From a bacterium (GTDB lineage: Bacteria; Verrucomicrobiota; Verrucomicrobiia; Limisphaerales; J093), in assembly GCA_021784265.1 (NCBI GenBank), contig JAJXTA010000020.1, positions 1-13,228 on the forward strand: DNA of 13,228 nt, written 5' to 3'. Within the stretch, counting starts at the first letter, position 1, and every line of letters starts with the position of its first letter. The position numbers and the translations under genes were made by a program. Of the stretch, positions 1 through 7,010 are shown piece by piece. The notes below the pieces were generated by a model that made no database searches, had not been told where the DNA came from, and saw only the letters and a program-made list of their open reading frames with translations.

Positions 1-336
1 GACATTGATGTGCGGGTACTGGGTCTGCGCCAACAACCAGACCCCTTCCTCGAGGTCGAGGTCGTCCCCGTGACTGACGCAGAAGCCCAGAAACCGGGTG
101 TCGGCCTCTTGCCGCGCCAAGTGCTGCACAATCTCCTGCGTCCGCCGGCGCAGCACCGGGTCCCCGCTCAACGCGTAGGGCCGCAGCCACGCCGTCGCCC
201 CCTGGCCGTAGGAGAGAATCTTGCCCCGCACCACCTGGTACACCGCCGTGTCCTCATCCGCCAGCAACTTGACCAACGCGGCTTTCTGGCTTTCCGAAAG
301 CGCGTCCGGGGCGTCGTGGGCCACAGGCAAGTTCAT
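1..336 (-). CDS. SirB1/transglutaminase-like family protein, N-terminal part (partial)
   Basis: The reading frame is open from an ATG at 334-336 to the left edge, giving 112 residues of a longer protein. It begins MNLPVAHDAPDALSESQKAA and continues with helical text including LVKLLADEDTAVYQVVRGKI, then RRRTQEIVQHLAR. It reaches DLDLEEGVWLLAQTQYPHIN at the edge. That last segment resembles the 'DLEEGAWLLA...YPD.N' motif at the start of the SirB1 (transglutaminase-like plus TPR) family, which supports the call. The catalytic region would lie outside the window. AGGGA about ten bases before the ATG is a usable ribosome binding site. The gene is divergent from the cytochrome operon. The biochemical function of SirB1-like proteins in most bacteria is not established, and the family call rests on memory of the motif. 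Confidence 0.72.
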   Translation of the reverse strand, partial: MNLPVAHDAPDALSESQKAALVKLLADEDTAVYQVVRGKILSYGQGATAWLRPYALSGDPVLRRRTQEIVQHLARQEADTRFLGFCVSHGDDLDLEEGVWLLAQTQYPHINV

Positions 337-652
337 CTGAGTCGTCCCTGATATGACAACAAAGACACGAAAAGAATTCAATCCTGAAAATTTCAAAAGT
401 TCCGTGCCGGCAGCCCCCGGGCCGGCCTCGCGGCGCGCGGCGGCGGCCGGGCCCCGGGCGGGGAGGGCGCGGGCCGAAAACTACCTATCAGTAGAAGTTT
501 GCACTCATCACGTCAATAAATGGTGCATCTTTGACAAGATAAGAGCAGCCGACTAAACCGAACTGGCCGAGCCTCTCTTCGCCTTCGACGCGGGTCGCCG
601 CCAGGCGGGGCCTTTCACCCCGCCCGACGAGCCCCGCCGAGGCGGAACTGCT
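337..652. other. Divergent intergenic region: GC-rich block, then AT-rich promoter region
   Basis: No convincing gene is seen here. Bases about 343-400 are AT-rich and could hold the promoter of the leftward gene. Bases about 400-478 are almost pure G/C with many GGCC/GCGC runs. Bases about 478-556 are AT-rich again and precede the rightward operon. A perfect 7-base inverted repeat, GGCGGGG (604-610) with CCCCGCC (618-624) and a 7-base loop, lies about 30 bases before the cytochrome ATG. It would form a hairpin in the 5' leader of the operon transcript. Confidence 0.6.
531..559 (+). promoter_or_regulatory. Candidate sigma-70-type promoter for the redox operon
   Basis: A perfect -35 hexamer TTGACA (531-536) is followed after 17 bases by TAAACC (554-559), which matches only three of six positions of TATAAT. 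It lies in the AT-rich part of the divergent spacer, about 95 bases before the cytochrome ATG. The position and perfect -35 support it; the weak -10 does not. Confidence 0.3.
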
Positions 653-1297
653 ATGACGAGAAATGGCAACACTAATCGAGTACTGGCCGTGCTGACGCTG
701 CTGTTCAGCGGGCTGGCCGTGGCGTTTGCGTTGCGGCTCTGGGGGCGGCCAGTCGTGCTGCCGCCCATCCCGCTAGTGGACCCGATTTTCACCAACACCG
801 CCACCGCCCGCGTCTCGCTGGGGCTCCTCCTGCAAACCCACGGGGACACTTCCGACTACGACTGCTACACCTGCCATGACAAGAAAGAGCCGGTGAAACT
901 CAAGTTGGACGACCAGGGCAATGTCGTGTTGCCGAAAGAGCACAGCGATCTGGTGATGGGGCACGGGAGCCACAACCGCAATAATAACTGCTATAACTGC
1001 CACGACGAGAGCAACTTGGAAGCGCTCCAGACCCGCGACGGCCGCCACCCGAAACTGGCCGAAAGCTCCCCGCTGTGCGGCAGTTGCCACGGCCCAACCT
1101 ATGACGACTGGGAGGCGGGCGCCCATGGACGCATCAGCGGCTATTGGGACCGCAAACTCGGACCCTTTGTCCGGCAAAACTGCGTGGCCTGCCACGACCC
1201 CCATAAGCCCGCGTTCCCCCCGCGTGCCCCGGCGCCGGGCCCCCACCTCCTGCACCCCATCGCCCAAGCCGCACCGCCGCAAGAAAGGAATCCTTAA
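653..1297 (+). CDS. Membrane-anchored tetraheme cytochrome c
   Basis: A 214-residue electron-transfer protein, predicted to be anchored by one N-terminal helix (about residues 9-30) with the rest in the periplasm. Four CxxCH heme-binding motifs are visible: CYTCH (71-75), CYNCH (113-117), CGSCH (142-146) and CVACH (177-181). Many other histidines, such as H63, H97, H104, H107, H132, H158 and H184, could be distal ligands. The C-terminus after about residue 185 is Pro-rich and probably flexible. The ATG at 653 is preceded by GAGG about ten bases upstream. The stop TAA directly abuts the ATG of the ferredoxin-like gene, so the two are co-translated. By position it corresponds to DsrJ, QrcA or NrfB in related complexes, exchanging electrons with the iron-sulfur subunit. 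It has one more heme than DsrJ and one fewer than NrfB. The physiological partner is unknown. Confidence 0.88.
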   Translation: MTRNGNTNRVLAVLTLLFSGLAVAFALRLWGRPVVLPPIPLVDPIFTNTATARVSLGLLLQTHGDTSDYDCYTCHDKKEPVKLKLDDQGNVVLPKEHSDLVMGHGSHNRNNNCYNCHDESNLEALQTRDGRHPKLAESSPLCGSCHGPTYDDWEAGAHGRISGYWDRKLGPFVRQNCVACHDPHKPAFPPRAPAPGPHLLHPIAQAAPPQERNP

Positions 1298-2254
1298 ATG
1301 GCCTACCCCCCCCAATCACCTGCTGGCGCCCCAACCCCTGGCGGGGAGGGGCAGAGTCGGCGCAGCTTCCTGCGCACCTCGGCGGTGTTCGCCTCCGGCT
1401 TGGCGGCCCTGGCCGCCAGCCTGGCGCCCCTGCGACACCTGGAGGATTACACCTCCTTGGAGCTCTTCATGCAGAAGTACTATAAAGAGCTGACGCCGGA
1501 GGAGATGGCCAAAGTCCTTCAGCGTATCGAGCGGGAGGTTGAGCGGCAGTACGGCGTCCGCCCCCATGTGCGCGACCTCAAACCGATGAACGGCGTCGAG
1601 TTCGCCTACGCCCACAACCTGACTCGCTGCATTGGCTGCCGCAAATGCGTCCATGCCTGCGTGGCCGAGAACAACCAGTCGCGCACCCCGGAAATCCAAT
1701 ACATCCGGGTCCTGCGCATGCCGCACGGGACCTTGGACGTGGACAAGTCCGAACACCACTACGACCCCAAGCTGGTGCCCGAGAAGGGCTACTTTTACAT
1801 GCCGGTCCAGTGCCAGCAGTGCAAGAATCCCCCCTGCGTTAAGGTCTGTCCAGTCCATGCCACCTGGCAGGAGACCGACGGGATCACGGTGATTGATTAC
1901 GATTGGTGCATCGGCTGCCGCTACTGCGAAGCCGCCTGCCCCTACTGGGCGCGCCGGTTCAACTGGACCAAGCCCTCGATCCCCAAGGACCGCCTCAATC
2001 CGGACATGGCCTACTTGGGCAACCGCCCCCGGCGGCAAGGCGTGATGGAGAAGTGCCACTTTTGCATCCAACGCACGCGTGCCGGGCGGTACCCGGCCTG
2101 CCTGGAAGTCTGCCCCACCGGGGCCCGCAAGTTCGGCAACGTCCTGGACCCCAACAGCGAGGTGGCCTACATCCTGCGGACCAAACGGGTCTTTATTCAA
2201 CTCAAGGAGGACTTGGGGACCTCGCCGCGGTTTTTCTACTACTTCGACGTATGA
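1298..2254 (+). CDS. Tat-exported ferredoxin-like subunit with four [4Fe-4S] clusters (DsrO/HybA/NrfC type)
   Basis: A 318-residue electron-transfer subunit. It carries a twin-arginine signal, SRRSFL at residues 20-25, followed by a hydrophobic stretch to about 45, so the folded protein should act on the periplasmic face. Sixteen cysteines fall in four ferredoxin groups: C111/114/117/121, C172/175/180/184, C204/207/210/214 and C253/256/268/272. This is the pattern of DsrO, HybA, NrfC and PsrB-like subunits, which pass electrons between a quinone-site membrane protein and a periplasmic partner. The ATG at 1298 follows AAAGGA (1284-1289) at good spacing. The stop overlaps the next ATG as ATGA at 2251-2254, so translation with the NrfD-like subunit is coupled. 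The first 19 residues are Pro/Gly-rich and coincide with a DNA palindrome at 1328-1352 that looks inserted; they precede the Tat motif and probably do not matter for folding. Confidence 0.92.
   Translation: MAYPPQSPAGAPTPGGEGQSRRSFLRTSAVFASGLAALAASLAPLRHLEDYTSLELFMQKYYKELTPEEMAKVLQRIEREVERQYGVRPHVRDLKPMNGVEFAYAHNLTRCIGCRKCVHACVAENNQSRTPEIQYIRVLRMPHGTLDVDKSEHHYDPKLVPEKGYFYMPVQCQQCKNPPCVKVCPVHATWQETDGITVIDYDWCIGCRYCEAACPYWARRFNWTKPSIPKDRLNPDMAYLGNRPRRQGVMEKCHFCIQRTRAGRYPACLEVCPTGARKFGNVLDPNSEVAYILRTKRVFIQLKEDLGTSPRFFYYFDV
1328..1352. repeat. REP-like palindrome inside the ferredoxin gene
   Basis: The arms GCCCCAACCCC and GGGGAGGGGC flank a TGGC loop, giving a near-perfect hairpin. It encodes the Pro/Gly-rich leader APTPGGEG just before the Tat motif. 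Short C-rich/G-rich palindromes of this look are common dispersed repeats in GC-rich genomes. Copy number cannot be judged from this window. Confidence 0.5.
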
Positions 2255-3528
2255 GGAAGATGGTTCACGACTATCGGGTGTTTCTCTGGCGCTGCTTGCG
2301 CCTGGCGTTCGCCGGGGACTGGCGCTACTACGCCTGGATGGGTTTTCTCACCGTGTTCTGCCTGTTGGGCCTCAACGCCTACGCCAAGCAGTTTGTCCAG
2401 GGCCTGGTCGTCACCGGCATGTGCGACCAGGTCTCCTGGGGCGTCTATATCGCCAACTTCACCTTCCTGGTGGGAGTGGCGGCGGCGGCGGTGATGCTGG
2501 TCATCCCGGTGTACATTTACGACAACGAAGAGCTGCATGATCTGGTTATCTTCGGCGAGCTGCTGGCCGTGGCCGCCATCCTCATGTGCCTGGCCTTCGT
2601 CACCGTGGACCTGGGCCGGCCCGACCGCTTCTGGCACCTCATCCCGGGGCTGGGCCAGTTCAATTTCCCCGCCTCGATGCTCAGTTGGGACGTGATCGTC
2701 CTCAACGGCTACCTCCTGCTCAACATCCACATTTGCGGCTACCTCCTCTACTCGCGCTACCAGAACCGCCGCCCGGCCCGCTGGTTTTACATCCCGTTCG
2801 TCTTCATCGCCATCGGCTGGGCGGTCTCGATTCACACCGTCACCGCCTTCCTCTACGTTGGCTTGGGTGGGCGCCCGTTCTGGAACTCCTCGATCGTCGG
2901 CCCGCGCTTTCTGGCCTCGGCCTTCACCGCGGGCCCGGCGTTGATCATCCTGGCTCTCCAGATCATCCGCCGCGTGACGGACTACCGCATCACCGACCGG
3001 GCGCTGTTGACCCTGCGGAGCATCGTGCAGGTCTCGATGCTCATCAACGTGTTCCTGCTCCTCAACGAAGTGTTCAAGGAATTCTACTCCGGCAACCTCC
3101 ATGTGGCCTCGTCGCGCTACCTCTACGTGGGCCTGGAAGGCCACCATGCCCTGGTCCCGTGGATCTGGACCGCCATCACCTTCAACATCGTCGCCATGTT
3201 CCTCTTGGTGCTGCCGGTCAGCCGGAGCTTGCGCTGGCTCAACTTGACCTGTGTGCTGGCGTTCGTGGGGATCTGGATTGAGAAGGGCATGGGTCTGGTG
3301 ATCCCCGGCTTCATCCCCACGCCCCTGGGTGAGATGGTCGAATACTCCCCCACCCTCAACGAGACCCTGGTCTGCTTCGGCATTTGGGCGTTCGGTCTTT
3401 TGGCCTACACGATTTTCCTGCGCATGGCCGTGCCGATCCTCCAGGGACGGGTCTGCAAAGCCAACGAGAGCGGGCCCGTCTTGCCCCCACGCGTCCGCCA
3501 ACCCAACGCCGCCGCCGCCACCCCATGA
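2251..3528 (+). CDS. nrfD: NrfD/DsrP/PsrC-family polytopic membrane subunit (quinone site)
   Basis: A 425-residue integral membrane protein with about ten hydrophobic segments, the length and topology of the longer NrfD-family members (DsrP, QrcD, HybB). Near residues 61-80 the text VSWGVYIANFTFLVGVAAAA closely resembles the conserved second-helix region of DsrP-like proteins. DLGRPDRFWHL (120-130) is another family-like motif. Such subunits bind quinone or quinol and pass electrons to a periplasmic ferredoxin-like partner, here the gene just upstream. The start at 2251 is chosen because it makes an ATGA overlap with the previous stop; an in-frame ATG at 2260 is an alternative. The stop overlaps the next gene's ATG (3525-3528). 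No molybdopterin catalytic subunit or HdrD-like DsrK is nearby, so whether the module reduces or oxidises quinone is undecided. The symbol is given at family level only. Confidence 0.92.
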   Translation: MRKMVHDYRVFLWRCLRLAFAGDWRYYAWMGFLTVFCLLGLNAYAKQFVQGLVVTGMCDQVSWGVYIANFTFLVGVAAAAVMLVIPVYIYDNEELHDLVIFGELLAVAAILMCLAFVTVDLGRPDRFWHLIPGLGQFNFPASMLSWDVIVLNGYLLLNIHICGYLLYSRYQNRRPARWFYIPFVFIAIGWAVSIHTVTAFLYVGLGGRPFWNSSIVGPRFLASAFTAGPALIILALQIIRRVTDYRITDRALLTLRSIVQVSMLINVFLLLNEVFKEFYSGNLHVASSRYLYVGLEGHHALVPWIWTAITFNIVAMFLLVLPVSRSLRWLNLTCVLAFVGIWIEKGMGLVIPGFIPTPLGEMVEYSPTLNETLVCFGIWAFGLLAYTIFLRMAVPILQGRVCKANESGPVLPPRVRQPNAAAATP

Positions 3529-3986
3529 CCACCCGCCTGACCGCCCAAGACGCCCAGTCTTCCCTGCGCGCCCACGCCGCGGCCAAGGGGGCGGAAGTCC
3601 ACGCCCGGTACGGTCCGGACCTCGGCTGGCATCAGTTGCACCGGTTGCTCGCCGATCGGGCCTGCGTCCGCTATCCGTGCGAGCTGGTCTTTGACGAGGG
3701 TCCGCTCCAGCCTGGTGAATGCGCGTTCGCCTCGCCGCAAGGGGCGGTCCCCGAGGCCGGCTTTATCCTGTACGTCCACCCCTACTTTCGCACCCAGCCG
3801 GGCCGGATTCCGTGGCTGGTCCTCTATCAACTGGTGGCGGTCAACTATGGCGAGTTCGCCGGGCCTGAGGACGCCGAGGCCTTCGGCGCGGCGGCCCTGG
3901 GGATCGGCGAGGACGAATACTACCGTGGCCTCTGCGCCCTGGCGGACGAACTCCAAGCGGCGCTGCCCGCCGAGGCCGGCGCCTGA
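3525..3986 (+). CDS. Uncharacterised protein translationally coupled to nrfD
   Basis: A 153-residue protein that I do not recognise. Its ATG overlaps the stop of the NrfD-like gene as ATGA, so it is almost certainly made with the redox complex. There is no signal peptide or membrane helix, which suggests a cytoplasmic protein. It is rich in aromatic residues and acidic in its second half, with stretches such as HPYFRTQPGRIPWLVLYQLV and EDEYYRGLCALADELQ. Cysteines are at 47, 52, 66 and 137 and histidines at 26, 36, 39 and 85, but no known metal-binding pattern is clear. Possible roles, all inferred from position, are an assembly chaperone for the iron-sulfur or membrane subunit, a cytoplasmic subunit, or a regulator. 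The frame keeps the base composition of its neighbours and extends to a stop at 3984-3986. Confidence 0.82.
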   Translation: MTTRLTAQDAQSSLRAHAAAKGAEVHARYGPDLGWHQLHRLLADRACVRYPCELVFDEGPLQPGECAFASPQGAVPEAGFILYVHPYFRTQPGRIPWLVLYQLVAVNYGEFAGPEDAEAFGAAALGIGEDEYYRGLCALADELQAALPAEAGA

Positions 3987-4088
3987 GCGCGCTCACCACC
4001 GTTCTGACCCTGCGGCGGGCTTGCCCCTCGGCGCCATCCACCAACGCCCTGGACCACGACGCGCTTCTCCGCCGCGGTTGGTATCCGA

Positions 4089-4116
4089 TTGCCGCCCGCC
4101 CGCTTCTCGTTACAAT
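4089..4116 (+). promoter_or_regulatory. Candidate promoter just before lpxI
   Basis: TACAAT (4111-4116) matches five of six bases of the -10 consensus, and TTGCCG (4089-4094) four of six of the -35, with a 16-base spacer. The -10 ends only eight bases before the lpxI ATG, so a transcript from it would begin at or within a base or two of the start codon. Confidence 0.4.
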
Positions 4117-4124
4117 AGAGGGCG

Positions 4125-4946
4125 ATGTCGAGCGCCGTCACCACGCTGGGATTGATTGCGGGTAACCGTTCGTTACCCCTGGTCTTCGCTCGCCAAGCCC
4201 GCCTGGCGGGGGTGCGGCGCCTGGTCGCCGTCGCCTTCGAAGGGGAGACGGACCCCGCTCTGGCCGGGTTGGTGGACGAGATCGTCTGGCTGCGGGTCGG
4301 CCAGCTTGGGCGGCTGCTCGACGCCTTCACCCGCCGCGGGATCACCCAGTGCGTCATGCTCGGCCAGATCAACCCCTCCAATCTCTTTGATCTGCGTCCC
4401 GACCTCCGGACGGTGGCGCTCCTGCTCCGACTTAAAGAGAGGAATGCCCGAACGATCTTCGGCGCCATCGCCGACGAGCTGGCCCGCGCTGGGGTCGAGT
4501 TGGTCCCTGCCACCCCCTGGCTCCAGGCGCTCATGCCAGCCGCGGGCTTCCGCTTGGGGCCCTCCCTCTCGGCCGACCAACAAGAAGACGTCGCTTTCGC
4601 TTGGCGCATCGCCAAGGAAGTGTCCCGCCTTGAGATCGGCCAAACGGTGGTCGTCAAACACGGCACCGTTCTGGCCGTCGAGGGCTTCGAGGGCACCGAT
4701 CGCTGCTTGGCGCGCGGCGGGGAGTTGGCGGGACCCAAAGGGGGGGCGGTGGCGGTCAAACTGGCGCGCGAGGGCCACGACATGCGCTTTGACCTCCCGT
4801 GCGTCGGACGGCAGACGGTCGAGAACTGCGCGGCGGCGCATTTAGCCGTGTTAGCGTTCGAGGGCCAGAAAACCCTGTTGCTCGACCAAGACTACCTCCC
4901 TGGCCTGGCCAAAGCCGCCCCGATCACCCTCGTGGCCGTCGAATAA
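4125..4946 (+). CDS. lpxI: UDP-2,3-diacylglucosamine pyrophosphatase LpxI (DUF1009)
   Basis: A 273-residue cytoplasmic or membrane-peripheral enzyme that hydrolyses UDP-2,3-diacylglucosamine to lipid X and UMP, the fourth step of lipid A synthesis. It replaces LpxH in many Gram-negatives. Recognisable text includes LGLIAGNRSLPLVFARQARL (8-27) of the N-terminal domain and VMLGQINPSNLF (77-88). The C-terminal catalytic domain shows VVVKHGTVLAVEGFEGTDR (175-193), PKGGAVAVKLARE (204-216) and RFDLPCVGRQTVEN (221-234). D223 in RFDLP probably corresponds to the essential aspartate reported for the Caulobacter enzyme (D225). Its length is normal. The 138 bases upstream hold a possible promoter, and GAGGG lies close to the ATG. 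No other lpx genes are adjacent. The gene shows that the organism has an LPS-type outer membrane. The stop lies 13 bases from the stop of a convergent gene. Confidence 0.94.
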   Translation: MSSAVTTLGLIAGNRSLPLVFARQARLAGVRRLVAVAFEGETDPALAGLVDEIVWLRVGQLGRLLDAFTRRGITQCVMLGQINPSNLFDLRPDLRTVALLLRLKERNARTIFGAIADELARAGVELVPATPWLQALMPAAGFRLGPSLSADQQEDVAFAWRIAKEVSRLEIGQTVVVKHGTVLAVEGFEGTDRCLARGGELAGPKGGAVAVKLAREGHDMRFDLPCVGRQTVENCAAAHLAVLAFEGQKTLLLDQDYLPGLAKAAPITLVAVE

Positions 4947-4959
4947 ACGTGCGGGCGCG

Positions 4960-6033
4960 TCACGGGCCGGACCGCACCTTCAGGCTCAGGTTGCGGATCC
5001 GCATCGAGACATCGAAGGTGCCCGGCACCTCCCACCCAAGGTTCATGCCCGCGATGCGGTAGTCAGCCAAGGACTGGGAGCCCCGCAGAAAGCCTCGGCT
5101 CCAGGCGGTCTCCAAGCCCTGGCGCAGCAGCGGCAATAGGTCGGTATCGACGGTGATCCATTGCCGGTCGTGGGCGCTTTGGGCCGTGAACACACTCCCG
5201 GCGGGCGTGAAGATGAACATCTTGGTGCCACCCGTATCTTGGGCCGCGAAGGCCGCCGGAGAACGCTGGCGGTCGTCGTAGAGGGGAATGCCGAACCACA
5301 GGTATTGGCCGTAGCCGGCTGACTCGTGGTTTTGATTCTGAAGCGAGAAGAAGATCTGGAATTGGGCGGCGTGCAGGCTGGGGGAATAGTCAGGCGTGGT
5401 AAGGCGCCGCGCCTCTTGCAAGCGCGCCTCGACGTGCAGCCGGGCGGCCGCGAGGCTGGCGAGGGCCGGTGGGTTCTCGATGGGCTGTTCCACCAGCAGG
5501 TGGACCCACGGCTCACCCCCGCGGCGGGCGCGGCTGCCGTATTCGCGGCTCGCCTGCACGGCCAAGGTGAGGTCAGCTTCCGCGGCGCCGGGGCGAGCCA
5601 CCCACACCGCCTTGGCCACATTGGCGTACCGCAGCACCCCTGGCCCCAAGCGCTCCGGCGCGTCGGCCGCCAACGGATAGTGGCTGGACCACTGGTCGAG
5701 GTCCCACACGGCGGTGCCGTCCGCACGCACCCCGGCGAGCGTTCCGTACGGCTGGTGGCGGCCCGGCTCCGGTCGCATCAGGACGAAGCCGTCCTGGAAA
5801 TGCGGGTCCCGGATCAACTCTCGGCCCATGTCGCCCGCCGCGGCGACCCACACCAGCCACCAGACGCATCCAAGGAGAGCGGCCCAAACGGCGCGGAGGC
5901 CAAAGCGTCCGGGCGCACCGCCACGCCCGCTCGAGGCCGCCGAACCGTCGCTCTTGTCTGCCGCCGGCCTCCCCGGTTCTCGCCCTCGGAGTCTGCGGCC
6001 CACCCTGGGCGTCCCCACCACCGGCGTTCGCAT
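4960..6033 (-). CDS. Predicted exported or membrane-anchored protein of unknown function
   Basis: A 357-residue protein with no family that I can name. After a basic, low-complexity N-terminus it has one hydrophobic segment at about residues 47-66 (ALLGCVWWLVWVAA), which is either a signal peptide or an anchor. The rest appears mainly beta-strand and aromatic, for example AQFQIFFSLQNQNHESAGYG, then QYLWFGIPLYDDR, GGTKMFIFTPAGSVF, and a C-terminal NLGWEVPGTFDVSMRIRNLS. This composition suits an extracellular beta-sandwich (lectin or glycosidase-like), but that is only a guess from texture. The ATG at 6033 lies 17 bases after the stop of the glyoxalase-like gene without a good Shine-Dalgarno, so a later non-ATG start nearer the hydrophobic segment is possible. 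It converges on lpxI with 13 bases between stops and no room for a shared hairpin terminator. Confidence 0.75.
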   Translation of the reverse strand: MRTPVVGTPRVGRRLRGREPGRPAADKSDGSAASSGRGGAPGRFGLRAVWAALLGCVWWLVWVAAAGDMGRELIRDPHFQDGFVLMRPEPGRHQPYGTLAGVRADGTAVWDLDQWSSHYPLAADAPERLGPGVLRYANVAKAVWVARPGAAEADLTLAVQASREYGSRARRGGEPWVHLLVEQPIENPPALASLAAARLHVEARLQEARRLTTPDYSPSLHAAQFQIFFSLQNQNHESAGYGQYLWFGIPLYDDRQRSPAAFAAQDTGGTKMFIFTPAGSVFTAQSAHDRQWITVDTDLLPLLRQGLETAWSRGFLRGSQSLADYRIAGMNLGWEVPGTFDVSMRIRNLSLKVRSGP

Positions 6034-6050
6034 GGGCGACGGGGCTGTGC

Positions 6051-6470
6051 CTAGGCGCCGGGCTGCCCGACGGTCTCGAAGTACCGCCGCGGCCGCTGCA
6101 TCAACTCGATCTCGTAACCCTCCGGCGCGTCCACGAACGCAAAACCACTGCCATCCTCTCGGACGTGGGGACCGTCCGAAAACTGGAGGCCGAGTTGCCG
6201 CAGGTGTTTACCGAACTCCTCCAGACTGACAACCTCAAACGCCAAGTGCGTCAGGTCTGGTTGCACCGTCACCGGCCCGCTCGCGGGGAAACAACACAAC
6301 TCGATCAACTCCTCGCTCTCGGGGGCTTTGAGGAAGACTAACTCCGAGCCGCGGGGCGACTTGTGCCTCCGAACTTCCTGGAGCCCGAGGACTTCCTTGT
6401 AAAACCGCACACTCCGCTCCAGCTCGTTGAGCCGGTAGCGCGTATGCAACAGCTTGGTGACGTTGCTCAT
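6051..6470 (-). CDS. Glyoxalase I-like VOC-family protein
   Basis: A 139-residue protein of the vicinal-oxygen-chelate superfamily, closest in layout to lactoylglutathione lyase (GloA). GloA converts the methylglyoxal-glutathione hemithioacetal to S-lactoylglutathione in the cytoplasm. The four metal ligands of bacterial GloA line up: H9 in LLHTRYRL, E57 in ELIEL, H75 in LTHLAFEV and E122 in GYEIELMQ. The first helix LERSVRFYKEVLGL and the turn FVDAPEGYEIEL are typical. The length matches single-domain GloA. Because VOC proteins are diverse and this lineage may not use glutathione, the substrate is not certain; methylmalonyl-CoA epimerase or a dioxygenase-like role is less likely. It is followed after 17 bases by a leftward gene and preceded after 63 bases by the zinc-ribbon gene, so the three may be one operon. 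Confidence 0.88.
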   Translation of the reverse strand: MSNVTKLLHTRYRLNELERSVRFYKEVLGLQEVRRHKSPRGSELVFLKAPESEELIELCCFPASGPVTVQPDLTHLAFEVVSLEEFGKHLRQLGLQFSDGPHVREDGSGFAFVDAPEGYEIELMQRPRRYFETVGQPGA

Positions 6471-6533
6471 CCGCCCAGCATAACCCTTCGGGGGCGGCGC
6501 GCAACCGCTCCCTCGCCCAGCCGTCCGGCCGCG

Positions 6534-7010
6534 TTACCCGCGGTAAATGATCTGGATGGCGTAGTCGGTCAGGACCTTCTGCGTGCCGATATCGACATAC
6601 GTGTAGCTGAGCGGCGTGACGCTCACGATGTTGGCCTCCCCCACCTTGTTGAGGAAACACCCGACCAGCTCCTCGTACCGGTCGTGTCCCACCTCGACGC
6701 AATCCGTGTGCCGAAAGATGCGCACGCGGAGCTTGGTCGGCCCGCCCTCCGCGACCGGCTCCGCCCCCCCGCGTCGCGGGCTCTCGATCAACGTCTCCGT
6801 CCCCCCTTCGCGGATGGGAACGGAGAAATGTCGCTCGATCCGGGCCGCGGCGGAGGTCGCAATTGGATTGACGACGTGGACCGTCGTCGGGTCCACTTCC
6901 GGTACGATGATGGGGGCCCGGCAGGTCGGGCATTCGATGGTGGAGCCGGCGGCCCCGGCGTCCGCGGCCAAGTCTTGGTGGCAGTGTGGGCAGTGAAATG
7001 AGATGTCCAT
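6534..7010 (-). CDS. Zinc-ribbon protein with an uncharacterised C-terminal domain
   Basis: A 158-residue soluble protein. The N-terminus has a rubredoxin/zinc-ribbon knuckle pair, C7-P-H-C10 and C27-P-T-C30, expected to bind one zinc. A hydrophilic linker (about 45-90) leads to a compact C-terminal region (about 92-158) with FRHTDCVEVGHDRYEELVGC, NKVGEANIVSVTPLSYTYVD and a final DYAIQIIYRG. I recall similar proteins, with a MD.SF.CP.C start, as hypothetical proteins in Verrucomicrobia, but I know no function. The ATG at 7010 has AGG about nine bases upstream, which decides the start. The stop TAG of a possible 64-residue upstream gene lies two bases before this ATG and inside the ribosome binding region, which would couple their translation. 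Confidence 0.82.
   Translation of the reverse strand: MDISFHCPHCHQDLAADAGAAGSTIECPTCRAPIIVPEVDPTTVHVVNPIATSAAARIERHFSVPIREGGTETLIESPRRGGAEPVAEGGPTKLRVRIFRHTDCVEVGHDRYEELVGCFLNKVGEANIVSVTPLSYTYVDIGTQKVLTDYAIQIIYRG

Noticed and set aside
353..556. 67-codon rightward open frame in the divergent spacer
   Set aside because: It runs through the GC-rich block, is Ala/Arg/Gly-rich in the middle, and has no ribosome binding site or recognisable domain.
2239..3501. 420-codon leftward open frame opposite the NrfD-like gene
   Set aside because: Its His/Asp/Glu/Gln/Arg-rich translation is the mirror of hydrophobic codons in the membrane protein; the plus strand gives a clear family match.
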